In this document: positions 44,067 to 52,880 of the stretch, one piece after another | How positions within the stretch are numbered: position 1 is the first letter of the stretch | How the letters are laid out: each line of letters begins with the position of its first letter | NCBI GenBank assembly: GCA_038204505.1 | Contig: JBBRCV010000001.1 | Span: 12,103-76,102 of the forward strand | Reading direction: 5' to 3' | Length of the DNA: 64,000 nt | Source of the DNA: Timaviella sp038204505 | GTDB taxonomy: Bacteria > Cyanobacteriota > Cyanobacteriia > Elainellales > Elainellaceae | Notes under the pieces: model-generated | The model's input: the letters and a program-made list of their open reading frames with translations, nothing else | What the model was told of the DNA's origin: nothing | Databases searched by the model: none | Translations under genes and position numbers: made by a program

Positions 44067-45294
44067 AAAGATTAGCGCGATCGCTTGTTAGTTTACGCCC
44101 TCGCCAAGTCCAGCCCCAGCCAGTTTCAGCTTTAATGATGGAGGCGATCGCCAGGATGGCAATGATCACTCCGCCCACGCCTTGCAGCCACCAGTATTTT
44201 GTTGAGGTTCCCAGAGCTTTTGACCCGCACAGTCTTAACCAATACTGGAGCAGAATTACTAAACTCGTCAGTCCTGCTGCTATTAAATGAAGAAGAGTCG
44301 GATGCCTAAGAAGTTGGGCGATCGTCACAACAAATCCAATCCAGGGAATCGTATAAATCAGCAGCATCACGATCGCCAACAGCAGCATCAACGGGATGCT
44401 TCGGTCTGCACCGACATATAACACTTTTGTCCAGCCTTCCCACAAAGAGCGCCAGTTGCGATACATCCGCAATGTCGCAAGATTTTCCCCTAGAATCTGC
44501 TGAATTCTAAAGCCATTGCGCTTTGCTTTTCGGGCAAAAGCAACGTCTTCGGCAACTTCAGCAGCAACGGCTTTGTGCCCACCGATCGCCTGATACGCAT
44601 CTGCTCGAAACAATAGAAAGGGTCCCATAGCATAGGTAGTTTTTGTCCTGGGATCTTTGACAGCTTTGGAATTAAAAGTGACTAAAACGTTAATAAACAT
44701 CAACGGCTGGACTAACCACTCAATTAACGAACCAGAAACAATTGTGGGAATACAGGTTAAAAGATCGAGATGATTGGCGATCGCAGTTTGAACCACCGCT
44801 AGAATTGCATTGGGCTTCAGGCGCACATCTGCATCGATAAACAACAGAAATTCTCCCTTGGCTTGTTCTGATCCTTGATGGCAAGCCCAGTTCTTGCCGT
44901 TCCAGAGCTGATCCTGGGGGCGGGGTAGACCTGAAAGGAGCTTTAATCTCGGTTCTGCACATTGTGCTTGTATTGTCTGGAGAATCTTTAATGTGCGATC
45001 GGTCGATTGATCATCAACCACCCAAATTTCTAACAGTTCTAAGGGAAGTCGTGTGCTAGTCATCACTGACTTAACGCAGTCCTCAATATTTTCTTCTTCA
45101 TTGAATGCCGGAATAATGACTGAAATGCTCGGAAATTGAGATCTAGAAATATCTTTTTCACCGAGTATTTTTGGTAAATCAACACGAGGTAGCTGATTAA
45201 CCGCCTGATATACGCTCACTAGATAGCCAATGAGGGTGCAAGTAGATATTAATAAAACTATAGGAAAAATCAAATTATTATTGCTTAAAAACAT
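44062..45294 (-). CDS. Membrane glycosyltransferase, family 2
   Basis: 410 residues from ATG 45294 (TTG 45297 possible). One N-terminal helix, a cytosolic GT-A domain 55-270 and three to four C-terminal helices (LMLLLAIVMLLIYTIPWIG and others). Family 2 motifs: SVIIPAFNEEENI, WVVDDQSTDRT, LFIDADVRLKP and the acceptor-site EVAEDVAFARKAK. Members of this class glycosylate carotenoids, hopanoids or other lipids in cyanobacteria; the acceptor here is unknown. The stop codon lies in the terminal repeat of the 43959 element. No partner gene is close. Confidence 0.85.
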   Translation of the reverse strand: MFLSNNNLIFPIVLLISTCTLIGYLVSVYQAVNQLPRVDLPKILGEKDISRSQFPSISVIIPAFNEEENIEDCVKSVMTSTRLPLELLEIWVVDDQSTDRTLKILQTIQAQCAEPRLKLLSGLPRPQDQLWNGKNWACHQGSEQAKGEFLLFIDADVRLKPNAILAVVQTAIANHLDLLTCIPTIVSGSLIEWLVQPLMFINVLVTFNSKAVKDPRTKTTYAMGPFLLFRADAYQAIGGHKAVAAEVAEDVAFARKAKRNGFRIQQILGENLATLRMYRNWRSLWEGWTKVLYVGADRSIPLMLLLAIVMLLIYTIPWIGFVVTIAQLLRHPTLLHLIAAGLTSLVILLQYWLRLCGSKALGTSTKYWWLQGVGGVIIAILAIASIIKAETGWGWTWRGRKLTSDRANLS

Positions 45295-45387
45295 CAATAT
45301 TATCAGGCTAACTTTGAAATAAATCCACAGTCTAGCAGGCTTGATTCAACGACGAGTGTAATGATTGTACACAATGTAATGAACAAT

Positions 45388-47637
45388 TTACTTCAGTAAG
45401 TCTGACACTTCTTTATAGGTCGAAGAGAGGCGATCGCTCACCCATCGAATCACAAACTGTTGAAACGTAGCAGCTACTTCGAGATGGTCTTGCTGCATCC
45501 GTTGTAAGGCTGTTTGGGAAAGGCGATAAAGGGTGCTGGGCTGATTGGCGATCGCTGAGGTCTGGTGCAAAACCTCTGAGAAAAATTCAGTTTCGCCCAC
45601 TAAGTTTCCGGCACCTAAACTTTGAAGGCGGCGAGTCTGACCTGCCTCAAGTTCTAGCAAAACCGTAACTTCTCCCGTTTCAATCAAATAAAGCGCATCA
45701 ACGGCATCACCCGCATCAAATAATGGTTGCCCTGCCTCTACAGCTAACTCTTCCAAATAGCCCATAAACACTGGGACATAATCAGCATTCGGAAACAGAT
45801 CGTCGAGCTGTAGGGCAAGTGGGAGAGAACGACGACGACGCTGAGGAATCTCATCTAAAATCTGGTTTTCACACCATTCAATACCGCGATCGAGATCGGC
45901 AAATACCTGACAGAAACCATCTTTAGTCTGTAAGCAGTCACCTTGCTGAAGCTGCCGTTGAATGGTAGGAGATACGTGAGTAAGAACGAGATTAAACTGC
46001 TGCTGTTGAGCAATTTGCTGGAGCTTGCTGAAGCTGAGGATGGCTGAGGAGTCTAATCCGGTCACAGATTTGAAGCTAAGAACCACAGATTTTACAGGGG
46101 GCAAATGGTGCAAGCGTTGGCGAATTTGCTCAAGCAGCTTATTTGCCGTGCCAAAGAAAAGAAAGCCTTGCATCTCTAGAATATAAATCTGGTTGCCCTC
46201 CGCCTGCAAGAGCCGACGCTGCTGCCAAGAACGAGCCGCATGGCTTGAGTAAGTTGCGCCAGAGAGAACATGTTTGGTGACTTTGACCTGGCTATAGTTG
46301 ATGACAAAGAGGGCGATCGCCACTACCAACCCCACTGCTACGCCTTCTAGAAAGCCAACCGCACCAATCACAACCAGAATCAGGACGACCATGAGGTAAT
46401 CGATTTTAGGCAGCTTGAACCAGGCATCGTATAGCCACTCCACCAGGTAATCGAGTCCCAGGAATAAAAGCATCCCGCCCAGCACAGGCTTAGGGAAGTA
46501 GGAAATAATTGAGCCGCCTGCAAAGAGCAGCATGATACAAAAGAGCGCCTTAAATAGCCCCACCATGCGGCTTTTGATCCCAACCTTGGCATAGCTTAGC
46601 GTCGAAAGACTCAAGGATTGAAACCCAATAATCAGTCCGCCTGCCAGCCCAGAAGCAAGATTGGCAACGCCAGCAGCTTGCAGTTCGCGGTTGAGATCTA
46701 GATCTTGCTTAGTCGATAATTCAATGCCTGTTGACTTCAGCAACAGCGCCAGGACTGTGATCAGGGGAACGGTGAGGATTTTACCTGCCTGAGCAGTAAT
46801 GGAGTGCCAGTCGACTTGCAAGAAACCCGAAATGGGCAGCGGTTGCCACAGTCCCCCTTCTGGAAAAGGATCTAAAAATAGACCAGCAGTGCGGGCTGTA
46901 ACGATCGAGGTATGAGTGACTGCCAGGATGAGATAGAAGAGGGCGATCGCGCCTAATATCAACCCTGGCGTGATTAAAGCATGGCTATAGCGACGCAGAA
47001 CCAGCAAAACCAGAACGGCAAAACCGAGTCCTGGTAGCCATTGGATTAGGTGATTTGGCTGAAACATCTGAGGCAGATGCACGATATCCAGGGGAAAATC
47101 GGTCATGAGACTGATTGCGCCCTGAGCCAAAAGCCAGCCTGTCCCTGCTAAAAAGCCGCCAACGACTGGGTACGGAATAAATCGGGGGAGATTGCCAAGT
47201 TTTAGTGTGCCAAAGACAAAACAGAAAATCCCTGTCAGGATATTGATTAAGGCGATCGCCGCCATGACAGTGAACAGGGTTTCGGAGACTGAAGCCGAGG
47301 CAGGCATTTGGGTAACAATTAGGCTGGCTGTCAAAGCGACGATCGCGGTCGGAGCCTCCTGGAGCGAAGTCAACATCCCTGACAAAGAGGACATTAGGGC
47401 AATGACAATGCTAGTGATCGCCACTGATAGCAGCGCTAATCCAATTCCTGTTGAGGTGTAGGGAGAAAGCACACCTGAAAAGATTAAGGCGGCAAAGGAG
47501 ATCGCGTAAATGCCATCGATAATAGTAGCGACTAAACCCATCGTTAGATTAGGCAACAACCGATTCGGTTGAAACTCGTCGCGGAGCTGTCTGATTAGCT
47601 GTTGATATCGCGGTTTAACTCTAAAAGAAGGCTGCAT
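45388..47637 (-). CDS. SulP-family transporter with STAS and cyclic-nucleotide-binding domains (paralogue 1)
   Basis: 749 residues. SulP membrane domain 1-430 with 11-12 helices (FIPYPVVGGFLAGTGWLL is the conserved SulP segment); STAS domain about 480-590 with VLSFKSVTGLDSSAILSFSKL; C-terminal cNMP-binding beta-roll about 625-735 (DAVDALYLIETGEVTVLLELE, LGAGNLVGETEFF). It would carry an anion such as sulfate or bicarbonate; substrate not decidable. Cyclic-nucleotide control is inferred. It is 55 bp downstream of a close paralogue of identical length. Confidence 0.9.
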   Translation of the reverse strand: MQPSFRVKPRYQQLIRQLRDEFQPNRLLPNLTMGLVATIIDGIYAISFAALIFSGVLSPYTSTGIGLALLSVAITSIVIALMSSLSGMLTSLQEAPTAIVALTASLIVTQMPASASVSETLFTVMAAIALINILTGIFCFVFGTLKLGNLPRFIPYPVVGGFLAGTGWLLAQGAISLMTDFPLDIVHLPQMFQPNHLIQWLPGLGFAVLVLLVLRRYSHALITPGLILGAIALFYLILAVTHTSIVTARTAGLFLDPFPEGGLWQPLPISGFLQVDWHSITAQAGKILTVPLITVLALLLKSTGIELSTKQDLDLNRELQAAGVANLASGLAGGLIIGFQSLSLSTLSYAKVGIKSRMVGLFKALFCIMLLFAGGSIISYFPKPVLGGMLLFLGLDYLVEWLYDAWFKLPKIDYLMVVLILVVIGAVGFLEGVAVGLVVAIALFVINYSQVKVTKHVLSGATYSSHAARSWQQRRLLQAEGNQIYILEMQGFLFFGTANKLLEQIRQRLHHLPPVKSVVLSFKSVTGLDSSAILSFSKLQQIAQQQQFNLVLTHVSPTIQRQLQQGDCLQTKDGFCQVFADLDRGIEWCENQILDEIPQRRRRSLPLALQLDDLFPNADYVPVFMGYLEELAVEAGQPLFDAGDAVDALYLIETGEVTVLLELEAGQTRRLQSLGAGNLVGETEFFSEVLHQTSAIANQPSTLYRLSQTALQRMQQDHLEVAATFQQFVIRWVSDRLSSTYKEVSDLLK

Positions 47638-47692
47638 CAGTTTGTTAAAATTATGTAATTTAACGCTACCACTCGACGGTTCAAGTTTTGTC

Positions 47693-49942
47693 TTAATCCT
47701 TGAGCAAATCTGTTATTTCTTTGTAACTGGAAGAGAGGCGATCGCTTAGCAGCCGAATTAAAAACTCTTGAAATGTGATCGCTACTTCTGGCTGTTCCTG
47801 CTGCATTCGCTGTACAGCATCCCAAGACAAGCGATAAAGGGTACTAGGTTGATCAACGATCGCCGAAGTTTGGTGAGGAGAACGAAGATAAAAATTCATC
47901 TCACCGACAGGATTTCCAGCCCCTAGGCTTTGAAGTCGTTGAGCCTGTCCCTCTTCTAGTCCTAGGAATACACTGACCTGTCCTATTTCTATGAAATAAA
48001 GAGGATCAGCGGCATCTCCTTGACGAAACAAAACCTGTCCTATCTCCATATCTAGTTCTTCCAGATATTCCATAAATCCCGAAACATGATCAGTATTAAT
48101 AAACACAGCATCAAGCTGCAAAGCTAAGGGCAGTGAGCGGCGGCGACGTTGAGGAATAGTGTCCAGGATTTGATTCTCACACCATTCAATACCGCGATCT
48201 AGATCTGAAAAAACTTGGCAGAAAGAATTATCAGCCCGTAAAACTCCTCCCTGTTGAAACTGCCGCTCGATCGGGGGTGACAAGTGAGTAAACACTAGCG
48301 ATAACTGCTGCTGTTGGGCAATTTGCTGGAGCTTGCTGAAGCTAAGGACAGCAGAGGAGTCTAATCCAGTGACAGCACGAAAGCTAAAAACTACAAACTT
48401 GGGCAACGACAGGTCTGGATGCTGCAAGCGCTGACGAATTTGGTTGAGCAGCTTGTTGGCAGTGCCAAAGAAAAGAAAGCCTTGCAGTTCTAGAATATAG
48501 ATCTGGTCGCCTTCTGCCCGCAAAATCCGACTCTGCTGCACCGATCGCGCTGCATGACTGGGGTAGGTTGCCCCTGAGAGAACGTGTTTGGCAACTTTGA
48601 CCTGGCTGTAACTGATCACAAAAAGAATGATTGCGATCGCCAGCCCCACTCCCACGCCTTCCAAAAAGCCAACAGTAGCAATGACGACCAAAATCAGAAT
48701 AACGATGAAGTAATCAGTTTTGGACAGCTTGAACCAAGCATCGTAGACCCATTCCACTAAAAAATCTAATCCCAGAAATAAAGCAACACCGCCAAGAACA
48801 GGTTTAGGAAAGAGAGAAATAACCGATGCACCTACCAAGAGGATGGCAGCGAGACTGATTGCGTTTAGTACGCCTACAATGCGGCTTCTGGCTCCAATTT
48901 TGGCATAGCTCAGAGTCGAAGTCCCTAGCCCATGAAAGCCAATAATGCCTCCACCCAACCCAGCAATAAAGTTCGCAATTCCAGTCGCTCGTAGCTCACG
49001 GTTGAGATCTAAGTCTCGCCCGATCGCCAATTCGATACCTGTGGCGTTCAAGAGTAAGCTCAAAACTGTAATCAGTACAATTGCAATCATCTTGCCAGTT
49101 TGTGCAAAAATAATCTGCCAGTTTGCCTGAAGTAATGTTGAAAGCTGTGGGGGTTGCCATAACCCTCCTTCAGGGAAAGGGCCCAGCAATAGCCCATAGG
49201 TTTGGGCTTCAGGAATCGAGATTTGGGTAATGAACAGGACGAGATAGAACAGGGCGATCGCGCCTACTACCAATCCTGGCATCAGCAGAACATGACTGTA
49301 GCGACGCAACATTATGACTAGAAGAATACCGAAGCAAGAACCTGGCACCCATTGCCAAATTACCTGCGGCTGCAATAGCTGAGGCAACTGATCAAGACTC
49401 AGAGAAATATTTGTCATCAACAAGATGGCTCCTGTCGATAGCAGCCATCCTGTGCCTGCCAAAAAACCTCCTACCACTGGATAGGGAATAAAGCGGATGA
49501 GATCGCCCAGTTTGAGCTTGCCCAGAAGAAAGCAGCAGATACCTGTCAGTAAAGTAGTGAAGCCAAGGGCAACAATAACAGTAGATAGGAGTTCATCTGG
49601 AGAGGCAGCCATTTGAGTGGCGATCGCTGCCGCCATCACTCCCATAATGGCGACAGGTGCCTCTTGTATTTGAGATATCATGCCTGGGGAAGAACTCATG
49701 AGAGCAATGACCAGGCTCTGTACCATTGCCGCAAACAGTGAAAATCCAATTCCCATTGAAATATATGCAGCCAAATCTCCTGAAAAAATTAGGGCAACAA
49801 AGGAGAGCGTATAAATGATCGTTACCACTCCCGTAATCAATGCTGCCGTCAAGCTAGGAATCAACCGACTAGGGTGAAATTCCTGTTGTAATGAAGTAAT
49901 CAGAGAAGATCGATTGATTTGAGGTTTCAAAGGAGGGTGCAT
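47693..49942 (-). CDS. SulP-family transporter with STAS and cyclic-nucleotide-binding domains (paralogue 2)
   Basis: 749 residues, the same domain order as its neighbour and strongly similar throughout (FIPYPVVGGFLAGTGWLLS, RAVTGLDSSAVLSFSKLQQ, AGNPVGEMNFYLR). The cNMP domain reads DAADPLYFIEIGQVSVFLGLE; its phosphate-binding Glu is shifted (PVGEMNFY), so affinity may differ between the two copies. The gene is 16 bp downstream of the MinD-like ATPase gene, suggesting a transcription unit MinD-like, SulP 2, SulP 1. A recent tandem duplication is the simplest origin. Inner membrane. Confidence 0.9.
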   Translation of the reverse strand: MHPPLKPQINRSSLITSLQQEFHPSRLIPSLTAALITGVVTIIYTLSFVALIFSGDLAAYISMGIGFSLFAAMVQSLVIALMSSSPGMISQIQEAPVAIMGVMAAAIATQMAASPDELLSTVIVALGFTTLLTGICCFLLGKLKLGDLIRFIPYPVVGGFLAGTGWLLSTGAILLMTNISLSLDQLPQLLQPQVIWQWVPGSCFGILLVIMLRRYSHVLLMPGLVVGAIALFYLVLFITQISIPEAQTYGLLLGPFPEGGLWQPPQLSTLLQANWQIIFAQTGKMIAIVLITVLSLLLNATGIELAIGRDLDLNRELRATGIANFIAGLGGGIIGFHGLGTSTLSYAKIGARSRIVGVLNAISLAAILLVGASVISLFPKPVLGGVALFLGLDFLVEWVYDAWFKLSKTDYFIVILILVVIATVGFLEGVGVGLAIAIILFVISYSQVKVAKHVLSGATYPSHAARSVQQSRILRAEGDQIYILELQGFLFFGTANKLLNQIRQRLQHPDLSLPKFVVFSFRAVTGLDSSAVLSFSKLQQIAQQQQLSLVFTHLSPPIERQFQQGGVLRADNSFCQVFSDLDRGIEWCENQILDTIPQRRRRSLPLALQLDAVFINTDHVSGFMEYLEELDMEIGQVLFRQGDAADPLYFIEIGQVSVFLGLEEGQAQRLQSLGAGNPVGEMNFYLRSPHQTSAIVDQPSTLYRLSWDAVQRMQQEQPEVAITFQEFLIRLLSDRLSSSYKEITDLLKD

Positions 49943-49958
49943 CTATTTCTCCGAATTG

Positions 49959-50714
49959 CTAAGCCATTACCGCTTGAGCAACTGATGTAATCTCTCGACT
50001 CAGCGAATGATCGGGATAGCATAGATAGAATAAATCACTGCTAGCCAGTCGCATCATCTCATCACAGTTGGGAAACAACCCCGCAACGGGTGCGCCATAG
50101 TTTGCTTCAATTTGCGATCGCAGCGCCTCAAGATCTGTATTATTCAAAATCCGGTTGACCACCATCAAAATTTTCGGCACTCTTAGCTTACGTGCCAGAT
50201 CCACCATGACGGCAGTGCCCTGAAAGTCCTGCTTGTCGGGGCGCAAAATCACCACAAGAATGTTAACGATCGCCACACAAAGCAGCGTCTCCTCATTCAA
50301 ACCAGGATGAGTATCGATAAAGATATAGTCTAGATTTAACGCCTGCACCAAATCGCGGAAGCCGTTTCGCAGCAAACGCACGTCGTAGCCCTCATGCAAA
50401 ATCCGGGTAATCGCCTCGGCTCCAGCATTAGAAGGAATCAAAAACAGACTGCCATTAGCTTGCTTTACTGTCTCTGGACTGACATCGTAGGCTGCATCAG
50501 CGATCGCACAATCTCCCCACAGGTAGCTATTCAGCGTGTGCTTGAGCGTATCTTGCTCCAGTCCAAACAAAACATGAATACCAGGAGACTGAATATCTGT
50601 GTCAATGACAGCCACCCGATGACCCAGAGCGGCGATCGCCGTTGCCAGATTTGCAGTTGTATTGGACTTGCCCGTACCGCCCCGAAACGAGTGAACCGCC
50701 ACAATTTTTGCCAT
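49959..50714 (-). CDS. MinD/ParA-like ATPase (paralogue 1)
   Basis: 251 residues. Deviant Walker A at the N-terminus (AVHSFRGGTGKSNTTANLATA), switch I AVIDTDIQSPG, Walker B-like YIFIDTHPGL, and a late NRI segment typical of the ParA/MinD fold. No C-terminal amphipathic membrane-targeting helix like MinD is evident. It sits directly upstream of two SulP transporters on the same strand and divergent from its own paralogue at 51009, so a role in placing or regulating the transporters, rather than chromosomes, is plausible. Function not established. Confidence 0.85.
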   Translation of the reverse strand: MAKIVAVHSFRGGTGKSNTTANLATAIAALGHRVAVIDTDIQSPGIHVLFGLEQDTLKHTLNSYLWGDCAIADAAYDVSPETVKQANGSLFLIPSNAGAEAITRILHEGYDVRLLRNGFRDLVQALNLDYIFIDTHPGLNEETLLCVAIVNILVVILRPDKQDFQGTAVMVDLARKLRVPKILMVVNRILNNTDLEALRSQIEANYGAPVAGLFPNCDEMMRLASSDLFYLCYPDHSLSREITSVAQAVMA

Positions 50715-50922
50715 CGTATTTAGGTCTCCCAGTCTCCAAATATATCAAAAGCATGATATTTAGACCCAGATTACCAGAAAGAGGAGTTGGAAACGCCGAT
50801 ATGTTGAGGCACTCATCAGACTTCTACAGCGCCAGCAACCTTTTGTATTAAAATACACAATTCCTTGATTCAGTCTTCTCTTAAAATAGGGCGACCTTAA
50901 AAAGAACTTTTAGACTTAATAG

Positions 50923-51004
50923 TAGACCTCTTGCGTGAATGGCAAATGAGGAAGTTCAAACTATTAGAAACTCGTGCCAAAAATTGATTCACGCAAGAGG
51001 TCTA
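50923..51004. mobile_element. 82-bp inverted-repeat element supplying a ribosome-binding site
   Basis: Left arm TAGACCTCTTGCGTGAAT (50923-50940) and right arm, its perfect 18-bp complement, at 50987-51004, around a 46-bp spacer. Each arm ends in TA, as in TA-target (IS630/Tc1-type) MITEs. The right arm contains AAGAGG (50995-51000), the only ribosome site of the MinD-like gene at 51009. Confidence 0.8.
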
Positions 51005-51008
51005 GTCA

Positions 51009-51764
51009 ATGCCTAAAGTCATCTCGATCCATTCTTACCGAGGTGGAACTGGAAAATCCAATTTCACGGCAAATTTAGCAACCACGATCGCGCTCCAAGG
51101 CAATCGTGTGGGGGTGGTGGATACAGACGTGCCTTCTCCAGGCATTCATAATATTTTCAGCTTGGAGCCAGAAATTACTGCTAAAACCCTCAACAGTTAT
51201 CTTTGGGGGCAATGCGCGATCGAGGACGCAGCTTACGATGTTAGCGCCAACGTGGGGTTAACGGGCGATGGTAAAGTCTTTCTGGTTCCTGCCAGCGTTA
51301 GAGCCGACGACATTGCCAAAATTTTGAAAGATGGATATGACGTTAAGCTGCTCAACGATGGATTTCGCAGTCTGGTTAAAGGTCTGCAATTAGATTATTT
51401 ATTCATTGATACACACCCAGGTTTATCAAAAGAAACGTTTTTATCGATCGCCATTTCCCACATTTTGATCCTAATTTTGCGCCCCGACAAACAAGACTAT
51501 CAGGGCACTGCGGTTACTATAGATGTAGCGCGGCAACTGAAGGTTCGTAAGATGCTGCTGACCGTTAATAAGGTACACAACAGGCTAGACTTTGATATTC
51601 TGAAGCAAAAGATTGAAGAAACTTACGAGGTGCCTGTTGCTGGTATCTTTCCTTTGTCAGAAGAAGTAGTGCAGCTTGCTAGCGAAGGAGTTTTTTGCAC
51701 CCAATTCCCCGATCATCCTATTAGTCATGAGTTTAGGAACGTTGCCCGACAAATTATGGAATAG
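51009..51764 (+). CDS. MinD/ParA-like ATPase (paralogue 2)
   Basis: 251 residues, exactly the length of the divergent copy at 49959-50714 and similar throughout. Deviant Walker A SIHSYRGGTGKSNFTANLAT, switch VVDTDVPSPGIH, Walker B-like YLFIDTHPGLSKE, and DKQDYQGTAV near 155. Translation starts 8 bases after AAGAGG within the right arm of the inverted-repeat element. The stop is within a 15-bp duplication. Followed 65 bp later by glutaminase on the same strand. Partner and cargo unknown. Confidence 0.85.
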   Translation: MPKVISIHSYRGGTGKSNFTANLATTIALQGNRVGVVDTDVPSPGIHNIFSLEPEITAKTLNSYLWGQCAIEDAAYDVSANVGLTGDGKVFLVPASVRADDIAKILKDGYDVKLLNDGFRSLVKGLQLDYLFIDTHPGLSKETFLSIAISHILILILRPDKQDYQGTAVTIDVARQLKVRKMLLTVNKVHNRLDFDILKQKIEETYEVPVAGIFPLSEEVVQLASEGVFCTQFPDHPISHEFRNVARQIME

Positions 51765-51790
51765 TCTTAAGAACAATAGTTTTAAGAACA
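51761..51790. repeat. 15-bp tandem duplication across a stop codon
   Basis: ATAGTCTTAAGAACA (51761-51775) and ATAGTTTTAAGAACA (51776-51790). The first copy contains the TAG stop of the MinD-like gene. Confidence 0.88.
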
Positions 51791-51829
51791 GTGGAATAGA
51801 TTTAACCAAACAGGGGTTTAGACGAAGCT

Positions 51830-52861
51830 ATGGCTGACACAGGTAACTTGCAATCTCTTGCCAATTCAATGACTGCGGTTGCCTCGCCTTTCCGCTCCTA
51901 TCTCAACGATTTGTACCATAAGTATCGCCTGCTTAATCAGGGTACAGTCGCAGATTATATTCCTGAATTAGCTCTAGCAAAGCCAGAATGGTTTGGCATT
52001 TGCGCTGTTACGGCAGAAGGTCAAGTGTTTGAAGTAGGAGACTGCGATCAACTCTTCACAATCCAGTCAATTTCTAAAGCATTTGTCTATGGCTTGGCAT
52101 TAGAAGATCATGGTCGAGAATATGTTAATAGCAAAGTTAGCGTCGAGCCTACAGGTGAAGCCTTTAACTCAATTGTTTTAGACGAAGAAACTAATCGTCC
52201 CTGCAACCCAATGGTGAATGCTGGGGCGATCGCCACTGCCGATATGATTAAAGGCAAGAGCAGTACCGATCGCCTGAAGCGCCTTTTAGATATGTTCCAA
52301 CGCTATACCGGACGCGAACATGATATTAACGTTCCTGTGTTCTTGTCAGAGAAATCAACCGGGAACCGTAACCGAGCAATGGCGTATTTAATGCTCAACT
52401 TTGGTATGGTTAGCGAACGAGTTGAGGAAACTTTGGATCTCTACTTTCAGCAATGTTCAATCTTAATCAACGCACGCGATCTGGGAATGATGGGGGCAAC
52501 CTTGGCGAACGGAGGTGTGAATCCAGTTACGAACGAACGGGCGATCGATGAACGTTACGTGCAAGATGTCATCAGTGTCATGCTCACTTGCGGGATGTAT
52601 GACTACTCTGGCGAATGGACTTATCGGGTGGGCATTCCTGCCAAAAGCGGTGTAGGCGGCGGCATTACGGCAGTGGTGCCAGGAAAAATGGGAATTGGTA
52701 CTTTTTCACCCCCACTGGATGCTAAAGGAAATAGCGTGAGGGGCATTAAAGTTTGCGAAGATATTTCTAAAGACTTTGGACTGCACCTGTTTAATGTGGC
52801 TAAAGCAGATCGAAACCTGAAAGACTGGATTGAGGGGAACAATGTTGCTGATGATTGGTAA
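51830..52861 (+). CDS. glsA: Glutaminase
   Basis: 343 residues. It hydrolyses L-glutamine to glutamate and ammonia, in the cytosol. Glutaminase fold signatures: the nucleophile-Lys motif SISKAF (S-x-x-K), NPMVNAGAIAT, GNRNRAMAYLM and the glycine-rich SGVGGGITAVVPG near the C-terminus. Length fits the longer bacterial form with a C-terminal extension. It is downstream of the MinD-like gene on the same strand, with a 65-bp gap; whether they share a transcript is unclear. Its stop is inside a 17-bp-period duplication, and it converges on the PAS-protein gene with a 19-bp gap. Confidence 0.95.
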   Translation: MADTGNLQSLANSMTAVASPFRSYLNDLYHKYRLLNQGTVADYIPELALAKPEWFGICAVTAEGQVFEVGDCDQLFTIQSISKAFVYGLALEDHGREYVNSKVSVEPTGEAFNSIVLDEETNRPCNPMVNAGAIATADMIKGKSSTDRLKRLLDMFQRYTGREHDINVPVFLSEKSTGNRNRAMAYLMLNFGMVSERVEETLDLYFQQCSILINARDLGMMGATLANGGVNPVTNERAIDERYVQDVISVMLTCGMYDYSGEWTYRVGIPAKSGVGGGITAVVPGKMGIGTFSPPLDAKGNSVRGIKVCEDISKDFGLHLFNVAKADRNLKDWIEGNNVADDW

Positions 52862-52874
52862 TTGCTGATGATTG
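52845..52874. repeat. 17-bp-period tandem duplication across the glsA stop
   Basis: TTGCTGATGATTG at 52845-52857 and 52862-52874; the glsA TAA (52859-52861) lies between the copies. Confidence 0.88.
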
Positions 52875-52880
52875 ATAGCG

